A stretch of DNA of 64,000 nt, from assembly GCF_014699135.1 (NCBI RefSeq), contig NZ_JACOFT010000006.1, forward strand, positions 1 to 64,000, written 5' to 3'. The DNA comes from Cognatundibacterium aquatile. Its GTDB lineage: Bacteria; Pseudomonadota; Gammaproteobacteria; Burkholderiales; Burkholderiaceae_D. Both the position numbers and the translations under genes were made by a program. The first letter of the stretch is position 1. Every line of letters begins with the position of its first letter. The notes beneath the pieces are model-generated. The model saw only the letters and a program-made list of their open reading frames with translations. It did no database searches and was not told the DNA's origin. Positions 16,286-27,836 of the stretch are shown in pieces.

Positions 16286-18631
16286 CTACTCAGCATTTCC
16301 GACCGGGACCAGAATTTCACGGTTACCGTTCGACTGCATCGTTGATACGACCCCGCTTTGTTCCATTTGTTCCAGCAAGCGGGCAGCGCGATTGTAACCA
16401 ATGCGCAAATGCCTCTGTACCAGCGAAATCGAAGCGCGACGGTTTTTCAATACGATCGCTACAGCCTGATCGTACAAGGCATCGGCCTCGCCACCACCGG
16501 CAATCTCGCCCGCAGCGCCGCTCTCACCGCCCTCTTCCAAAGTGCCGCCTTCGAGTATGCCTTCAATATAGTTAGGCTCGCCCTGCGCTTTTAAATGCTC
16601 AACCACACGATGCACTTCTTCATCCGACACAAACGCGCCGTGTACCCGTACCGGCAAACCGGTTCCGGGCGGCATGTACAACATATCGCCCATACCGAGC
16701 AAGGTTTCTGCACCCATCTGATCGAGAATCGTGCGCGAGTCGATTTTACTGCTGACCTGAAACGCGATACGGGTAGGAATATTCGCCTTGATCAGGCCGG
16801 TAATTACGTCCACCGATGGTCGCTGCGTTGCCAGAATCAAATGTATGCCCGCCGCACGCGCTTTTTGTGCAATACGGGCGATCAACTCTTCCACCTTTTT
16901 ACCCACCACCATCATCAGATCGGCTAACTCATCAATGATGATGACGATGGTTGGCAATTTATCGAGTGGCTCCGGCGCATCCGGCGTGAGGCTGAATGGA
17001 TTCGGTATATGCTGCTCTTTCTTTGCCGCTTCTGCGATTTTGACGTTATAACCAGCCAGATTACGCACGCCCAGCTTGGACATCAGTTTATACCGGCGCT
17101 CCATTTCAGAAACCGCCCAGTTCAGAGCATGCCCGGCCTGACGCATATCCGTCACCACCGGTGCCAGCAAATGCGGAATGCCTTCGTACACTGACATCTC
17201 CAGCATCTTAGGGTCGATCAGTATCATGCGCACATCGTTAGGATCAGACTTGTACAGCAGTGACAATATCGTCGCATTAATGCCGACAGATTTACCTGAG
17301 CCAGTCGTACCGGCCACCAGCAAATGCGGCATCTTCGCCAGATCGGCACAAATCGGATTGCCCGCAATATCTTTACCGAGTGCTACGGTCAGGCTTGATG
17401 AGCTATCGTGATAAATCTTGGAGCTGAGAATTTCTGTCAGGCGGACAATCTGCCGTTTCGGATTCGGCAATTCCAGCCCCATGTAATTTTTACCGGGAAT
17501 GGTTTCTACCACACGTATCGACGTCAGCGACAATGAGCGCGCCAGATCACGCGCCAGATTGACGATCTGACTGCCTTTCACGCCGGTCGCTGGCTCAATT
17601 TCGTAACGGGTAATGACAGGCCCGGGATAAGCGGCAACGACCTTGGCATCGACACCGAAATCGGAGAGTTTTTTCTCTATCAGACGACTGGTGAATTCCA
17701 GTGTCTGCACGCTGACGGTTTCTTGCACGGGCGGTGCATCATCGAGCAAAGAAAGCGGTGGCAAATTCGTGTCTGGCAGTTCATTGAATAAGGACACCTG
17801 TTTCTCTTTTTCCACGCGCTCAGAACGCTGCACGGCAACCACCTGAGGCTCTATGCGTATCGGCGATGCTTCCACAATCTTAGCGCGTTCCTGCACCACT
17901 ACTTCTTCGCGCTTGACTGCGGCAGTCTGACCAACACGCCGGTCTTCCGCCGCCGCGTATTTATTTTGTATGAACACAAAAACGGTTTCTATCGCCGCAC
18001 CGGTTTTTTCTGCGATCGTCAGCCAGGACACCTGAAAATACAAGCTGATACCCAATGCCATCGCCATCAGTAACACCAATGTTGCGCCAGTAAAACCCAT
18101 AGCGCTGTATGCGGCAGAACCAATGACATTGCCAAGTACGCCCCCGGGAGCCAATGGCAATGGCAGACTCAGGGTATGCATGCGCAAAAACTCCAGCCCC
18201 ATGCTGCCGCAAATCAGTAAGGCAAATCCCGTGATCCGCGCAAGCAGGTAAGGCAAACCCTCTTCTTCGCCGGTTTTCGTTTCGACTTGCATCGATAGCC
18301 GATCGGCCAGACGCCGATAAGATTTCACGACCTGACGCAAGCAAACGACGCTCCACCACCAGGCAGAGAAACCGAATACATACAGCACCACATCTGCCAG
18401 CCATGCGCCGAACTTTCCGCCCAGATTATGGATTTTCGGTACAACGCTGGACTGTGACCAGCCCGGATCTGCCTTGGAATACGTCGCCAGTATCAATATC
18501 AGGCAAACGCTTAATGCAGCGAAAATGAGCCAGCGTGCCTCCATCAGCAACACCACCATTTTATTTGGCAATGGCGGGGGCGCCGGGCTTTTACTGCTAC
18601 GGGTGTAGGCTTCGCTGTTACTTGTAGTCAT
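16286..18631 (-). CDS. ftsK: DNA translocase FtsK
   Basis: The 781-residue protein has about four N-terminal membrane helices (residues 30-200), a short Pro/charged linker and a RecA-like motor with Walker [10 protein letters not shown] and Walker [12 protein letters not shown]. The C-terminal gamma winged-helix domain ([21 protein letters not shown] onwards in two parts, then [14 protein letters not shown]) reads KOPS sequences and contacts XerD. The linker is much shorter than in E. coli FtsK, as is common in betaproteobacteria. It segregates chromosome termini at the division septum. It is the first gene of a leftward group with lolA. Confidence 0.97.
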   Translation of the reverse strand: MTTSNSEAYTRSSKSPAPPPLPNKMVVLLMEARWLIFAALSVCLILILATYSKADPGWSQSSVVPKIHNLGGKFGAWLADVVLYVFGFSAWWWSVVCLRQVVKSYRRLADRLSMQVETKTGEEEGLPYLLARITGFALLICGSMGLEFLRMHTLSLPLPLAPGGVLGNVIGSAAYSAMGFTGATLVLLMAMALGISLYFQVSWLTIAEKTGAAIETVFVFIQNKYAAAEDRRVGQTAAVKREEVVVQERAKIVEASPIRIEPQVVAVQRSERVEKEKQVSLFNELPDTNLPPLSLLDDAPPVQETVSVQTLEFTSRLIEKKLSDFGVDAKVVAAYPGPVITRYEIEPATGVKGSQIVNLARDLARSLSLTSIRVVETIPGKNYMGLELPNPKRQIVRLTEILSSKIYHDSSSSLTVALGKDIAGNPICADLAKMPHLLVAGTTGSGKSVGINATILSLLYKSDPNDVRMILIDPKMLEMSVYEGIPHLLAPVVTDMRQAGHALNWAVSEMERRYKLMSKLGVRNLAGYNVKIAEAAKKEQHIPNPFSLTPDAPEPLDKLPTIVIIIDELADLMMVVGKKVEELIARIAQKARAAGIHLILATQRPSVDVITGLIKANIPTRIAFQVSSKIDSRTILDQMGAETLLGMGDMLYMPPGTGLPVRVHGAFVSDEEVHRVVEHLKAQGEPNYIEGILEGGTLEEGGESGAAGEIAGGGEADALYDQAVAIVLKNRRASISLVQRHLRIGYNRAARLLEQMEQSGVVSTMQSNGNREILVPVGNAE

Positions 18632-18732
18632 AAATCAGGAAAATGTTCATCCAGACAACCAAAGACTGACAAGATAGCATGTTAGAGCCCGCTCGCCAAA
18701 CACCGGGCACCTCACGCAGCACCAGAGGATAG

Positions 18733-19824
<1,092 letters not shown>

Positions 19825-19838
19825 TCCAGGCTGAATCG

Positions 19839-20474
19839 ATGTCGTCGCTGAAAAATTTTGCTGACCTGAAATCTCTGGGTCAGCAACTCAAAACACAACA
19901 GGAAGCCAGACAGCGCGCTGAAGCAGAACGTCTGGAGCAGGAAAAGAAAGCAAAAGCAGAAGCGAATATTTTCCGCTCCAGCATAGGTTCGGTTGAACCA
20001 TTGAAAGTGGCAGTCAAGCATCAGGCAACTCCGGTACGCCCGGCACCAATACCATTTCAATACATCGCCGATGAGAAAGCAGCATTACAAGAATCGCTTT
20101 CTGATGAATTCGATGCGGATTCATTGCTGGAAACAGATGAAAATCTGAGCTATACCCGTCCCGGAGTCGGCGTTGATGTCGTCAGAAAATTACGCAAGGG
20201 GCACTGGGTGATCCAGGCGCAATTAGATTTGCATGGTCTGCGCCGCGATCAGGCCAGAGACAGTCTGGGTGATTTTCTGAGGCGATGCGGTAGAAATGGA
20301 GTCCGTTGCGTACGGATCATTCATGGAAAAGGTCTGGGTTCTGTCAATAAAGAACCCGTTCTGAAACACAAAGTAAGAAACTGGCTGATCCAGAAAGATG
20401 AGGTGCTGGCATTTAGTCAGGCGACTGCAGCGGATGGTGGATCAGGTGCGCTGATCGTATTATTAAAGGCCTGA
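19839..20474 (+). CDS. Smr-domain protein (MutS2 C-terminal-like)
   Basis: The 211-residue protein has a charged coiled-coil N-terminus rich in Gln, Glu and Lys (about 10-50) and a C-terminal Smr domain with LDLHGLRRDQA and IIHGKGLGS. The DLHG and HGKG motifs are diagnostic of the family. Smr domains bind and nick nucleic acids; free-standing bacterial versions have been linked to ribosome rescue or RNA cleavage. It follows trxB closely and ends in a terminator stem that overlaps its stop. Confidence 0.85.
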   Translation: MSSLKNFADLKSLGQQLKTQQEARQRAEAERLEQEKKAKAEANIFRSSIGSVEPLKVAVKHQATPVRPAPIPFQYIADEKAALQESLSDEFDADSLLETDENLSYTRPGVGVDVVRKLRKGHWVIQAQLDLHGLRRDQARDSLGDFLRRCGRNGVRCVRIIHGKGLGSVNKEPVLKHKVRNWLIQKDEVLAFSQATAADGGSGALIVLLKA

Positions 20475-20493
20475 GTTTCCTCAGGCCTTTTTT
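20465..20493. terminator. Bidirectional terminator between the Smr gene and the binding-protein gene
   Basis: AAAGGCCTGA and TCAGGCCTTT form a perfect 10-bp stem with a six-base loop and a T-run. It serves the convergent genes on both sides. Confidence 0.85.
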
Positions 20494-20494
20494 A

Positions 20495-21634
20495 TCAGTT
20501 CTTGAATTTTCCGTCTTTGCCAATCATGGTCATATCAACGAATTTTGAACCATTGTGATTCGACGATGAAAAGTTAATGTCAAAACCACCCGCATCGTAA
20601 CTCTTAGTGTTCAACGACTCTAAAGAGGAAATCAATTTTTCGCGGGTCAGATTCTGGCCTGAACGACGCAAACCTTCCACAAATACCTTCGCCGCAATAA
20701 AACCTTCCAGACTGGAAAAATTCAGGTCTTTAATGCCGGCTTTATTCATGATTTTAGTGTATTCACCGACGACAGTTGCGTTCGCCGCTGACCAAGGGAA
20801 AGGCACGACTTGCGACACAACGACGCCGGAACCATCTTTACCCAACGCATCCGACAAAGCCTGACTACCGACAAAAGAGACGTTATAAAACTGGCCGGTA
20901 TAACCCAATCGGCGCATCTCTTTAATTAACGCTGCAGAAGAAGAATAGGCACTGATCTGGATGATAACGTCGGGACGTTTTGCCATCATTTTTTCAACTG
21001 CTTTGGCAACATCAAGACTATTTCTCTCTACCGTTGCGGTATCAACAATAGGAAGATTTTTTTTCTTCAGCGCACGCTCTACGCCCGTTAATCCTGCTTT
21101 ACCGTACGCGTCATTTTGATAGAACACAGCGATATTTTTAAGCCCGGTATTTACCAGACGATCAACCAGATGTTCGGTTTCGTCAAAATAGCTGGCGCGA
21201 ACATTGAAGATCAACTTATTGAAAGGTTCCCGCAAAGACTGAGCACCAGTATAAGGTGCAAAGAATGGCACTTTCGCTTGCGTGAATATCGGCATTGCGG
21301 CGTTGCTGGTTGCAGTGCCAACATAACCAAACAAGGCAAATACATCGTCAGTCTCTATCAGTGCCTTCGTATTGGCAGCAGCAATGTCAGCCTCGTATTT
21401 ATCGTCACGTTTAATGACTTCGATCTTACGGCCAAAGACGCCGCCAGTGCTATTCACGTGATCAAAATAGGCTTTCGCCCCTGCATGCAACTGTATGCCC
21501 AGTTGCGCTGCAGGCCCCGAAAAAGCAGCAGATTGGCCAATAATAATTTTATGCTCACTGACGCCATTTTCCGCAATAGCTGGCAAGGCCAGCAGCGCTG
21601 CGAATACTGCAGTGAGTAATTTGGATGCCATCAT
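20495..21634 (-). CDS. Branched-chain amino acid-type ABC transporter substrate-binding protein
   Basis: The precursor starts MMASKLLTAVFAALLALPAIAEN, a clear signal peptide. A type I periplasmic-binding fold (Peripla_BP_6, LivJ-like) follows, with KIIIGQSAAFSGPAAQLG, YFDHVNSTGGVFGRKI and FALFGYVGTATSNAA. It captures a small ligand in the periplasm; the ligand cannot be told. A GTG at 21646 would add four residues, but the ATG pair at 21634/21631 is preferred. No permease or ATPase gene is adjacent, so it is an orphan receptor or works with a distant transporter. It sits 29 bp after glnB and may share its transcript. Confidence 0.88.
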   Translation of the reverse strand: MMASKLLTAVFAALLALPAIAENGVSEHKIIIGQSAAFSGPAAQLGIQLHAGAKAYFDHVNSTGGVFGRKIEVIKRDDKYEADIAAANTKALIETDDVFALFGYVGTATSNAAMPIFTQAKVPFFAPYTGAQSLREPFNKLIFNVRASYFDETEHLVDRLVNTGLKNIAVFYQNDAYGKAGLTGVERALKKKNLPIVDTATVERNSLDVAKAVEKMMAKRPDVIIQISAYSSSAALIKEMRRLGYTGQFYNVSFVGSQALSDALGKDGSGVVVSQVVPFPWSAANATVVGEYTKIMNKAGIKDLNFSSLEGFIAAKVFVEGLRRSGQNLTREKLISSLESLNTKSYDAGGFDINFSSSNHNGSKFVDMTMIGKDGKFKN

Positions 21635-21663
21635 AGTTGCTTGCACTCAGTTTAAGTAATAAA

Positions 21664-22017
<354 letters not shown>

Positions 22018-23631
22018 TTAGTCTCTGAATTTTGAGGTGATCGGGTAGCGCCAGTCACGACCAAAAGCACGGTGAGTAATCCGCACACCTATTGGCGCCT
22101 GACGACGTTTGTATTCATTAATTTTAATCAAACGCGTAATTCGTTCAACATCCTCTTCGCGATATCCTGCTGCAATAATATCGGCACGGGATTTATTTTG
22201 TTCCATATACAACTGCATGATGCCATCGAGTATTTCATAGGGCGGCAAAGAATCCTGATCGGTTTGATCCGGACGCAGTTCGGCAGAAGGTGGTCGCGTC
22301 AGAATGCGCTCTGGAATAATTTCGGCAATACTGTTTCTGTACGCACACAAACGGTATACCAGTGTTTTAGGAATATCCTTGATCACGGCAAAGCCACCAG
22401 CCATATCACCATATAAGGTGCAATAACCAACAGCCATTTCACTCTTATTGCCGGTCGTCAGCACGATAGAACCATACTTATTGGATAAGGCCATCAGTAT
22501 CGTGCCGCGAATCCGCGCTTGAATATTTTCTTCTGTCGTATCTTCTTTTAAGCCGGCAAACTCTGCGTTCAGGGTGGTTCTGAATGCATCAAAACAAGCG
22601 CCGATTGAAATCTCATCGTAACGCACAGCAAGGCGCTCCACCATATCGCGCGAGTCTAACAGAGAGATATCTGCGGTATAAGGTGAAGGCATCATGATTG
22701 CCCTGACTTTTTCTGCACCCAATGCATCAACCGCGATCGCCAGAGTTAACGCAGAATCAACGCCGCCAGACAATCCCAGTAAGACGCCGGGAAAGCCATT
22801 TTTAGTCACATAATCACGCACGCCAAGTACCAGTGCATGATAAACCTGAGATTCTGTTGTACCTAATTCAGGCAAGGGCTGAGACACGGGTTGCCCACCG
22901 TCAAATTCTATGACTTGCAAAGCCGTTTCGCAGTGTGCCAACTGAGCAACGAGTTCCCCTTGCGAATTTAAAACAAAGGAATTTCCATCAAAAATCAGTT
23001 CATCCTGACCGCCAAGTAAATTGGCATACACAAGCGACATGCCTGTAGTGCTGACATTCGCGCGCATCACATCAAGACGCTGCTGCTGCTTATCCATGTG
23101 AAATGGTGAGCCATTTGGCACCAACAATACCTGCGCCCCAGCACTCCTCGCGGCCAGAGGCGCATCTTTAAACCAGGTATCTTCACAAATATTGATACCA
23201 AAGCGCACGCCCTTCACGTCGAACACACAAGCCTCAGAACCAGCAGAAAAATATCTGACTTCATCGAATACCATGTCATTCGGCAGATTGCGCTTAAAGT
23301 AGCGAACAATGACGCTGCCGTTGAGCAAAACGGAAACCGCATTAAAATGACGTCCATCTATGGCCTCAGGATGCCCGACCAACACATAAATATCTTTGAA
23401 TGCAGCAAGCTGCGCAGTCAGATCAGATAACACCTGCTGTGTTTGCAGATAAAACCCGGTTCTTAACAGTAAATCCTCCGGAGGATAACCAACCAAAGAC
23501 AGCTCAGGTGTTACAACAATATCTGCTCCCTGCTCAGCTGCCTGGCGGACATAATTTACTATTTTCGCGGCATTTCCGGCCAGATCACCGACCGTACTAT
23601 TCATCTGAGCAATGGCAACTTTAATCGTCAT
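22018..23631 (-). CDS. nadE: Glutamine-dependent NAD+ synthetase
   Basis: The 537-residue enzyme has an N-terminal nitrilase-fold glutaminase. Its catalytic triad is Glu in VTPELSLVGYPPEDLLLR, Lys in YFKRNLPN and Cys in NICEDTWF. The C-terminal ATP-pyrophosphatase has LGLSGGVDSALT. It converts nicotinic acid adenine dinucleotide to NAD+ using glutamine. ATG 23631 is chosen over an upstream in-frame start at 23655. It leads a group with glnB and a periplasmic binding protein, and is divergent from the acyltransferase gene only 27 bp away. Confidence 0.96.
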   Translation of the reverse strand: MTIKVAIAQMNSTVGDLAGNAAKIVNYVRQAAEQGADIVVTPELSLVGYPPEDLLLRTGFYLQTQQVLSDLTAQLAAFKDIYVLVGHPEAIDGRHFNAVSVLLNGSVIVRYFKRNLPNDMVFDEVRYFSAGSEACVFDVKGVRFGINICEDTWFKDAPLAARSAGAQVLLVPNGSPFHMDKQQQRLDVMRANVSTTGMSLVYANLLGGQDELIFDGNSFVLNSQGELVAQLAHCETALQVIEFDGGQPVSQPLPELGTTESQVYHALVLGVRDYVTKNGFPGVLLGLSGGVDSALTLAIAVDALGAEKVRAIMMPSPYTADISLLDSRDMVERLAVRYDEISIGACFDAFRTTLNAEFAGLKEDTTEENIQARIRGTILMALSNKYGSIVLTTGNKSEMAVGYCTLYGDMAGGFAVIKDIPKTLVYRLCAYRNSIAEIIPERILTRPPSAELRPDQTDQDSLPPYEILDGIMQLYMEQNKSRADIIAAGYREEDVERITRLIKINEYKRRQAPIGVRITHRAFGRDWRYPITSKFRD

Positions 23632-23658
23632 AATCGTGCAATTTGAAAAAATCAAAAA

Positions 23659-24825
23659 ATGGAATTAGTTTCTATCGACCAGTATTATCGCATGGGCTTC
23701 GCAAGTTCTCTCTCTGATATTGGACAAGAACAATGGGACAGTTTGCTGAAATCCGATCCGTCCGCCAATCCCTTTCTTTCGTATGCTTTTTTGCACGCCT
23801 TACACTCATCCGGATCGGCCTCGGCAAAAACTGGCTGGCATCCATATTATTTAACGATATGGCAAGATAAAACCTTGGTTGGCGCTTGCCCGCTTTATCA
23901 GAAAACACATTCTTACGGTGAGTACGTGTTTGACTGGTCCTGGGCACAGGCATATCAACAGCATGGGTTGCAGTACTACCCCAAGCTACTGTCCGCGATA
24001 CCATTCACTCCCGTTACAGGCAGCAGAATTATTGCGAGTGATAATACGGTCAGAAACTTATTGCTGGAAAATCTGAAAAACCTCACGCTATCAGGAGACT
24101 TTTCCTCGTGTCACATTCTGTTTCCTGATGAAAATCAAATAACACAGCTGAAAAATGCAGGTTTTTTGATCAGAGCGGGGGTACAATTTCATTGGCAAAA
24201 TGATCAGCACTCTGACTTCGAGAGTTTTCTGAATACGCTCAGTAAGAAAAAACGCAAAAATATCCGTGCCGAGCGAAAAAAAGTACAGGAACTAGGCATT
24301 GTTTTCTCGCATATTCAAGGTTTGGATGCGAACGAGGAAGACTGGCTTTTTTTCAAGCGCTGTTACGATGCAACGTATGAAAATCATCACTCAAAACCTT
24401 ACCTGAATCTTGAGTTTTTCACACAAATTGGCAACACAATGCCGCAGCACGTCCATCTTATTTTTGCGATTAAAGATGGAAAGAAAATTGCGGCTTCGCT
24501 GTTGATATTCAATCAAAGCAAGGTGTACGGTCGTTATTGGGGTTGTGTTGAGCATTATCCCTGCCTGCATTTCGAGACAGCTTATTATCAGGCGATAGAA
24601 TTTTGCATTAAAAACGGTATCCGGACCTTTGAAGGCGGAGCCCAAGGGGAACACAAGATGGCCAGAGGATTTCTACCGCAAAAGACTGCCTCGGCACATT
24701 TCTTAACGCACCCAGAGTTCAGTAATGCTGTCGCCAATTTTCTACAAAGAGAAACAAACGGCATAGAACTGTATCTGGACGATTTGAATGAGCATAATCC
24801 GTATAAACAACCACTTGAAATTTAA
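23659..24825 (+). CDS. FemAB-like (DUF482) acyltransferase
   Basis: The 388-residue protein resembles the DUF482/peptidogalycan family with the GNAT-type double fold. It has NPFLSYAFLHALHSSGSAS near the start, STLSKKKRKNIRAERKKV-like basic helix (LNTLSKKKRKNIRAERKKV) in the middle and a conserved end, FEGGAQGEHKMARGFLP. Members are predicted N-acyltransferases, possibly for cell-envelope components; the substrate is unknown. The ATG at 23659 leaves only 27 bp to nadE, so a downstream start at 23692 cannot be excluded. It is followed after 24 bp by a protein kinase gene in the same direction, probably in one transcript. Confidence 0.8.
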   Translation: MELVSIDQYYRMGFASSLSDIGQEQWDSLLKSDPSANPFLSYAFLHALHSSGSASAKTGWHPYYLTIWQDKTLVGACPLYQKTHSYGEYVFDWSWAQAYQQHGLQYYPKLLSAIPFTPVTGSRIIASDNTVRNLLLENLKNLTLSGDFSSCHILFPDENQITQLKNAGFLIRAGVQFHWQNDQHSDFESFLNTLSKKKRKNIRAERKKVQELGIVFSHIQGLDANEEDWLFFKRCYDATYENHHSKPYLNLEFFTQIGNTMPQHVHLIFAIKDGKKIAASLLIFNQSKVYGRYWGCVEHYPCLHFETAYYQAIEFCIKNGIRTFEGGAQGEHKMARGFLPQKTASAHFLTHPEFSNAVANFLQRETNGIELYLDDLNEHNPYKQPLEI

Positions 24826-24849
24826 GATGCATCAAGGCATCCTGCTGAC

Positions 24850-25887
24850 ATGCAAAAAAACAAAACAACATCCGATAATCCGAGTAACGCAATGAATATG
24901 CACAAACGCGCAGGTCGCTTTTACCTGACTGAAAAGCTAGGCACAGGATCGAATGGCACCGTCTTTCGGGGTCATGATCCTGTCATTGACCGGGATGTTG
25001 CCATCAAAATACTCAATGCAAGCGGGAATGCCGCAGACAAAAAGCAACGTGAACAGCAGTTCATCAACGAAGCACGGGCGGCCGGCAGACTTTCTCATCC
25101 GAATATTGTGACGATCTTCGATGCTTCCAGCGAAGGAGGTACGACATTTATCGCGATGGAATTCCTCGGTGGACAAGACTTGAAAATGATGCTGGCCGCG
25201 GGACGCACTTTCGATTCCATAGAAACCACAGATATCATTCAAAGAATTGCGGACGCGCTTGCCTATGCCCACGAGAAAGCAGTTATTCACAGAGATATTA
25301 AACCTGGTAATATTTTTATTCTGACGAATAATCAACCCAAAGTAGTCGACTTTGGTATCGCCCGCGCACCGAATCGCCTGCTGGATGAAAACCAACCAGC
25401 TAATGTAACGCTGTTCAATAATAATATTCTCGGTACACCTAACTACATGTCTCCGGAACAGGCCATGGGAAAACAGGTGAATGCGCAGACGGATATTTAT
25501 TCGCTCGGCGCGGTCATGTATGAAATGCTGACTTTGCAGAAACCATTTCAAAGTAACGATATAGACAAACTACTGAATCAGATCGCATATAAAACACCGA
25601 AGGCACCATCAGAAATCAATCCCGCGATACCTGAATCGCTCTCAAGAATCGTAATGAAAGCAATGCAAAAAGAGCTGAGCGATCGCTACCAGACTGCACG
25701 CGAGATGGCTGATGATTTACAAAAAGTACTGGATCGGGATAAAAGACTGAAACGCAAGAGAGGAAAAATCAGTCCGGACGGTGCAGAGAACAACACCAGC
25801 ACTGAGAGTAATACTCTTCTCTGGCTTAGTCTTGCAGCGATACTGATTGCGATCGCGTTTGCGGTAATGGTCAACCTACCTCGCTAA
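24850..25887 (+). CDS. Membrane-anchored Ser/Thr protein kinase (Hanks type)
   Basis: The 345-residue protein has a complete eukaryotic-type kinase domain (about 22-290). The glycine loop is LGTGSNGTVFRG, the Lys is in VAIKIL, and the catalytic loop is VIHRDIKPGNIF. The metal loop is VVDFGIARA, and the APE-like segment is GTPNYMSPEQAMG. A basic juxtamembrane stretch is followed by one C-terminal membrane helix (LLWLSLAAILIAIAFAVMV) and almost no extracytoplasmic part, so it lacks a PASTA-type sensor. An internal ATG encoding MNMHKRAGRFY is an alternative start. No partner phosphatase is adjacent. Targets are unknown; the neighbouring acyltransferase is one candidate. Confidence 0.92.
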   Translation: MQKNKTTSDNPSNAMNMHKRAGRFYLTEKLGTGSNGTVFRGHDPVIDRDVAIKILNASGNAADKKQREQQFINEARAAGRLSHPNIVTIFDASSEGGTTFIAMEFLGGQDLKMMLAAGRTFDSIETTDIIQRIADALAYAHEKAVIHRDIKPGNIFILTNNQPKVVDFGIARAPNRLLDENQPANVTLFNNNILGTPNYMSPEQAMGKQVNAQTDIYSLGAVMYEMLTLQKPFQSNDIDKLLNQIAYKTPKAPSEINPAIPESLSRIVMKAMQKELSDRYQTAREMADDLQKVLDRDKRLKRKRGKISPDGAENNTSTESNTLLWLSLAAILIAIAFAVMVNLPR

Positions 25888-25945
25888 GGTCTTGTCCATG
25901 TGGGTTTTACTAGCAATTACAAACAAGACTTAATTGATTCTGAAT

Positions 25946-25976
25946 AAAAAACGCGGCCACAATAGCCGCGTTTTTT
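25946..25976. terminator. Bidirectional terminator between the kinase gene and ppa
   Basis: AAAAAACGCGGC and GCCGCGTTTTTT form a perfect stem around a seven-base loop, between convergent genes. Confidence 0.9.
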
Positions 25977-25998
25977 AGGGAAACTTACTTATTCTTAC

Positions 25999-26535
25999 TT
26001 ATTTCTGAAGCTTTTTGAAATTTTCAACGCCATCAAGAATCTCTTTTTTTGCCTCTTCCGGGCCACCCCAACCTTCAACTTTCACCCATTTGCCTTTTTC
26101 AAGATCTTTGTAGTGTTCAAAGAAATGTTGAATCTGTTTCAGGCGCAACTCATTCATATCTTCTGGTTTCTGCCAATGCGTATAAATCGGCAAAATTTTA
26201 TCGACAGGAACTGCCAACACCTTTGCATCTTCGCCACCTTCGTCCGTCATTTGCAATACACCAATGGCGCGACAGCGAACAACAACACCTGGAATCAAAG
26301 GAAATGGTGTGATGACTAATACGTCAACTGGATCACCATCACCTGCGATAGTCTGCGGAACATAACCATAATTACATGGGTAGTGCATTGCCGTGCCCAT
26401 GAAACGATCAACAAAAATGGCACCAGTTTCTTTATCAACCTCGTATTTGATAGGATCTGCATTCATTGGAATTTCAATGACGACGTTAAAGTCATTTGGC
26501 AGATCACGACCTGCTGGTACGTTATTCAAGCTCAT
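25999..26535 (-). CDS. ppa: Inorganic pyrophosphatase
   Basis: The 178-residue family I soluble pyrophosphatase has the signature DGDPVDVLV and the active-site neighbourhood [19 protein letters not shown]. The region [12 protein letters not shown] follows. It hydrolyses pyrophosphate from biosynthetic reactions in the cytoplasm using Mg2+. Length and motifs are typical. It is a single-gene unit; an upstream gap of about 100 bp to hemY gives room for its promoter. Confidence 0.97.
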   Translation of the reverse strand: MSLNNVPAGRDLPNDFNVVIEIPMNADPIKYEVDKETGAIFVDRFMGTAMHYPCNYGYVPQTIAGDGDPVDVLVITPFPLIPGVVVRCRAIGVLQMTDEGGEDAKVLAVPVDKILPIYTHWQKPEDMNELRLKQIQHFFEHYKDLEKGKWVKVEGWGGPEEAKKEILDGVENFKKLQK

Positions 26536-26636
26536 GTCACTCTTTCTTAATAGATATCAATAAATTCAATTTACCGTGCAAAATTATATCGGGTTTATGG
26601 CTATATTTGTGCGGCGCAAAAGATAAGCCAGTCAAA

Positions 26637-27833
26637 TTACAGCGTCGTCGCTATGGCACATTGCCGGTAATGGTAGGCAGCCTCTTCATCCTGCCCAAGC
26701 GCCTCGTGCAATTGTGCCAATTTCAGATTCGATTCTGTCACTGTCCGGGCTGAAACCGCGTCAGACAAAGCTTGTTCCATGTGTCGTTGTGCCTTGCCCC
26801 ATAATTTTTGACGCAAACAAAGTACGCCAAGCGTTAACGCCAGTTCAGGATCAGTCGGATGATTCAGGGACCATTTTTCGCAATGTTCAATCTGAGATAA
26901 CAATGCGGCCGAACCCTCTGCAGCGGCTGCATCGCGATAAGCCCGCAACAGGCGCTCATCCCAATCCTCTGTCAGTGCTTTCTCAACGATAGAACGTGCC
27001 TCATCATACAAACCTCTGGCATTAAAAGCGTTCGCAGCCTGATATGCGATAAAGGCGGATTTTCTGTCGTTTGCCGGGATTTCAAACCAGACGCGCCGCA
27101 AAGACTCTGCATCATGCTCATGCCCCTTTAACAAATCCTCGTAGGCTAATTCCTTCAGCCTTTTCGAGAGCGCTGGATGCAGGGCATGATGCTTATCGAG
27201 AGTACGAACCAGTTTCAACACATCTCCCCACTTCTGCGCCTGCTGATTTGCTTTCAATGCCCAACGCAGCACCTGGATATGGCGACTACCATTGGCATGT
27301 AACTCCTTAACTGCCTCAAGCGCCTTATCTGACTGATGCTGATCAACCAGCAGCTCAGTCGCACTCACAAGTCTGGCGACTTTATAGTTGTTGTCAGCCT
27401 CAATTCCCGCCAACCACAGATCTCTGCGCTCAAATTGCCCCATGTGATGCGCCGCACGCGCACCAATCAGTGCAGCTACCCCGGCATTATCTGGTAGTTC
27501 GGCTGCGCGGATCGCCGCTTTCTCAGCATATCCGAAACGTCCTTCAAACAAGGTCTTGAGCGACTCACGCAAAGCCTTATTGCCATCACGTTCACGCTTC
27601 TGCTGGCGGTAAGCTGCCACTTTCTTAGGCATTTTGCGTGTGGTGACAATTGCTCCGAAAATCGCATAGACAATCAGAAACAGCACTGCCACCAAAAAGA
27701 GAAATAAATTTAAAGATAAATCGATTCTGTAAGGCGGATAAAACAACACGACGTTTCCTGGATTGAAACGCGCACCGATCGCCAGACCAACGGCAAGAGA
27801 AAACAGAATCAGAAGCCGGATAAAAATTCGCAT
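26637..27833 (-). CDS. hemY: HemY-like heme-biosynthesis-associated membrane protein (TPR)
   Basis: The 398-residue protein begins with two membrane helices (about 5-25 and 40-62) and continues with TPR-like helices (MGQFERRDLWLAG, then ALTLGVLCLRQKLWGKAQRH). It matches the proteobacterial HemY_N family, not the Bacillus protoporphyrinogen oxidase of the same name. It is thought to organise heme biosynthesis at the inner membrane; its mechanism is unknown. It is the last gene of the hemC-hemD-hemX-hemY operon, starting 3 bp after hemX. Confidence 0.9.
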   Translation of the reverse strand: MRIFIRLLILFSLAVGLAIGARFNPGNVVLFYPPYRIDLSLNLFLFLVAVLFLIVYAIFGAIVTTRKMPKKVAAYRQQKRERDGNKALRESLKTLFEGRFGYAEKAAIRAAELPDNAGVAALIGARAAHHMGQFERRDLWLAGIEADNNYKVARLVSATELLVDQHQSDKALEAVKELHANGSRHIQVLRWALKANQQAQKWGDVLKLVRTLDKHHALHPALSKRLKELAYEDLLKGHEHDAESLRRVWFEIPANDRKSAFIAYQAANAFNARGLYDEARSIVEKALTEDWDERLLRAYRDAAAAEGSAALLSQIEHCEKWSLNHPTDPELALTLGVLCLRQKLWGKAQRHMEQALSDAVSARTVTESNLKLAQLHEALGQDEEAAYHYRQCAIATTL

Positions 27834-27836
27834 ACG

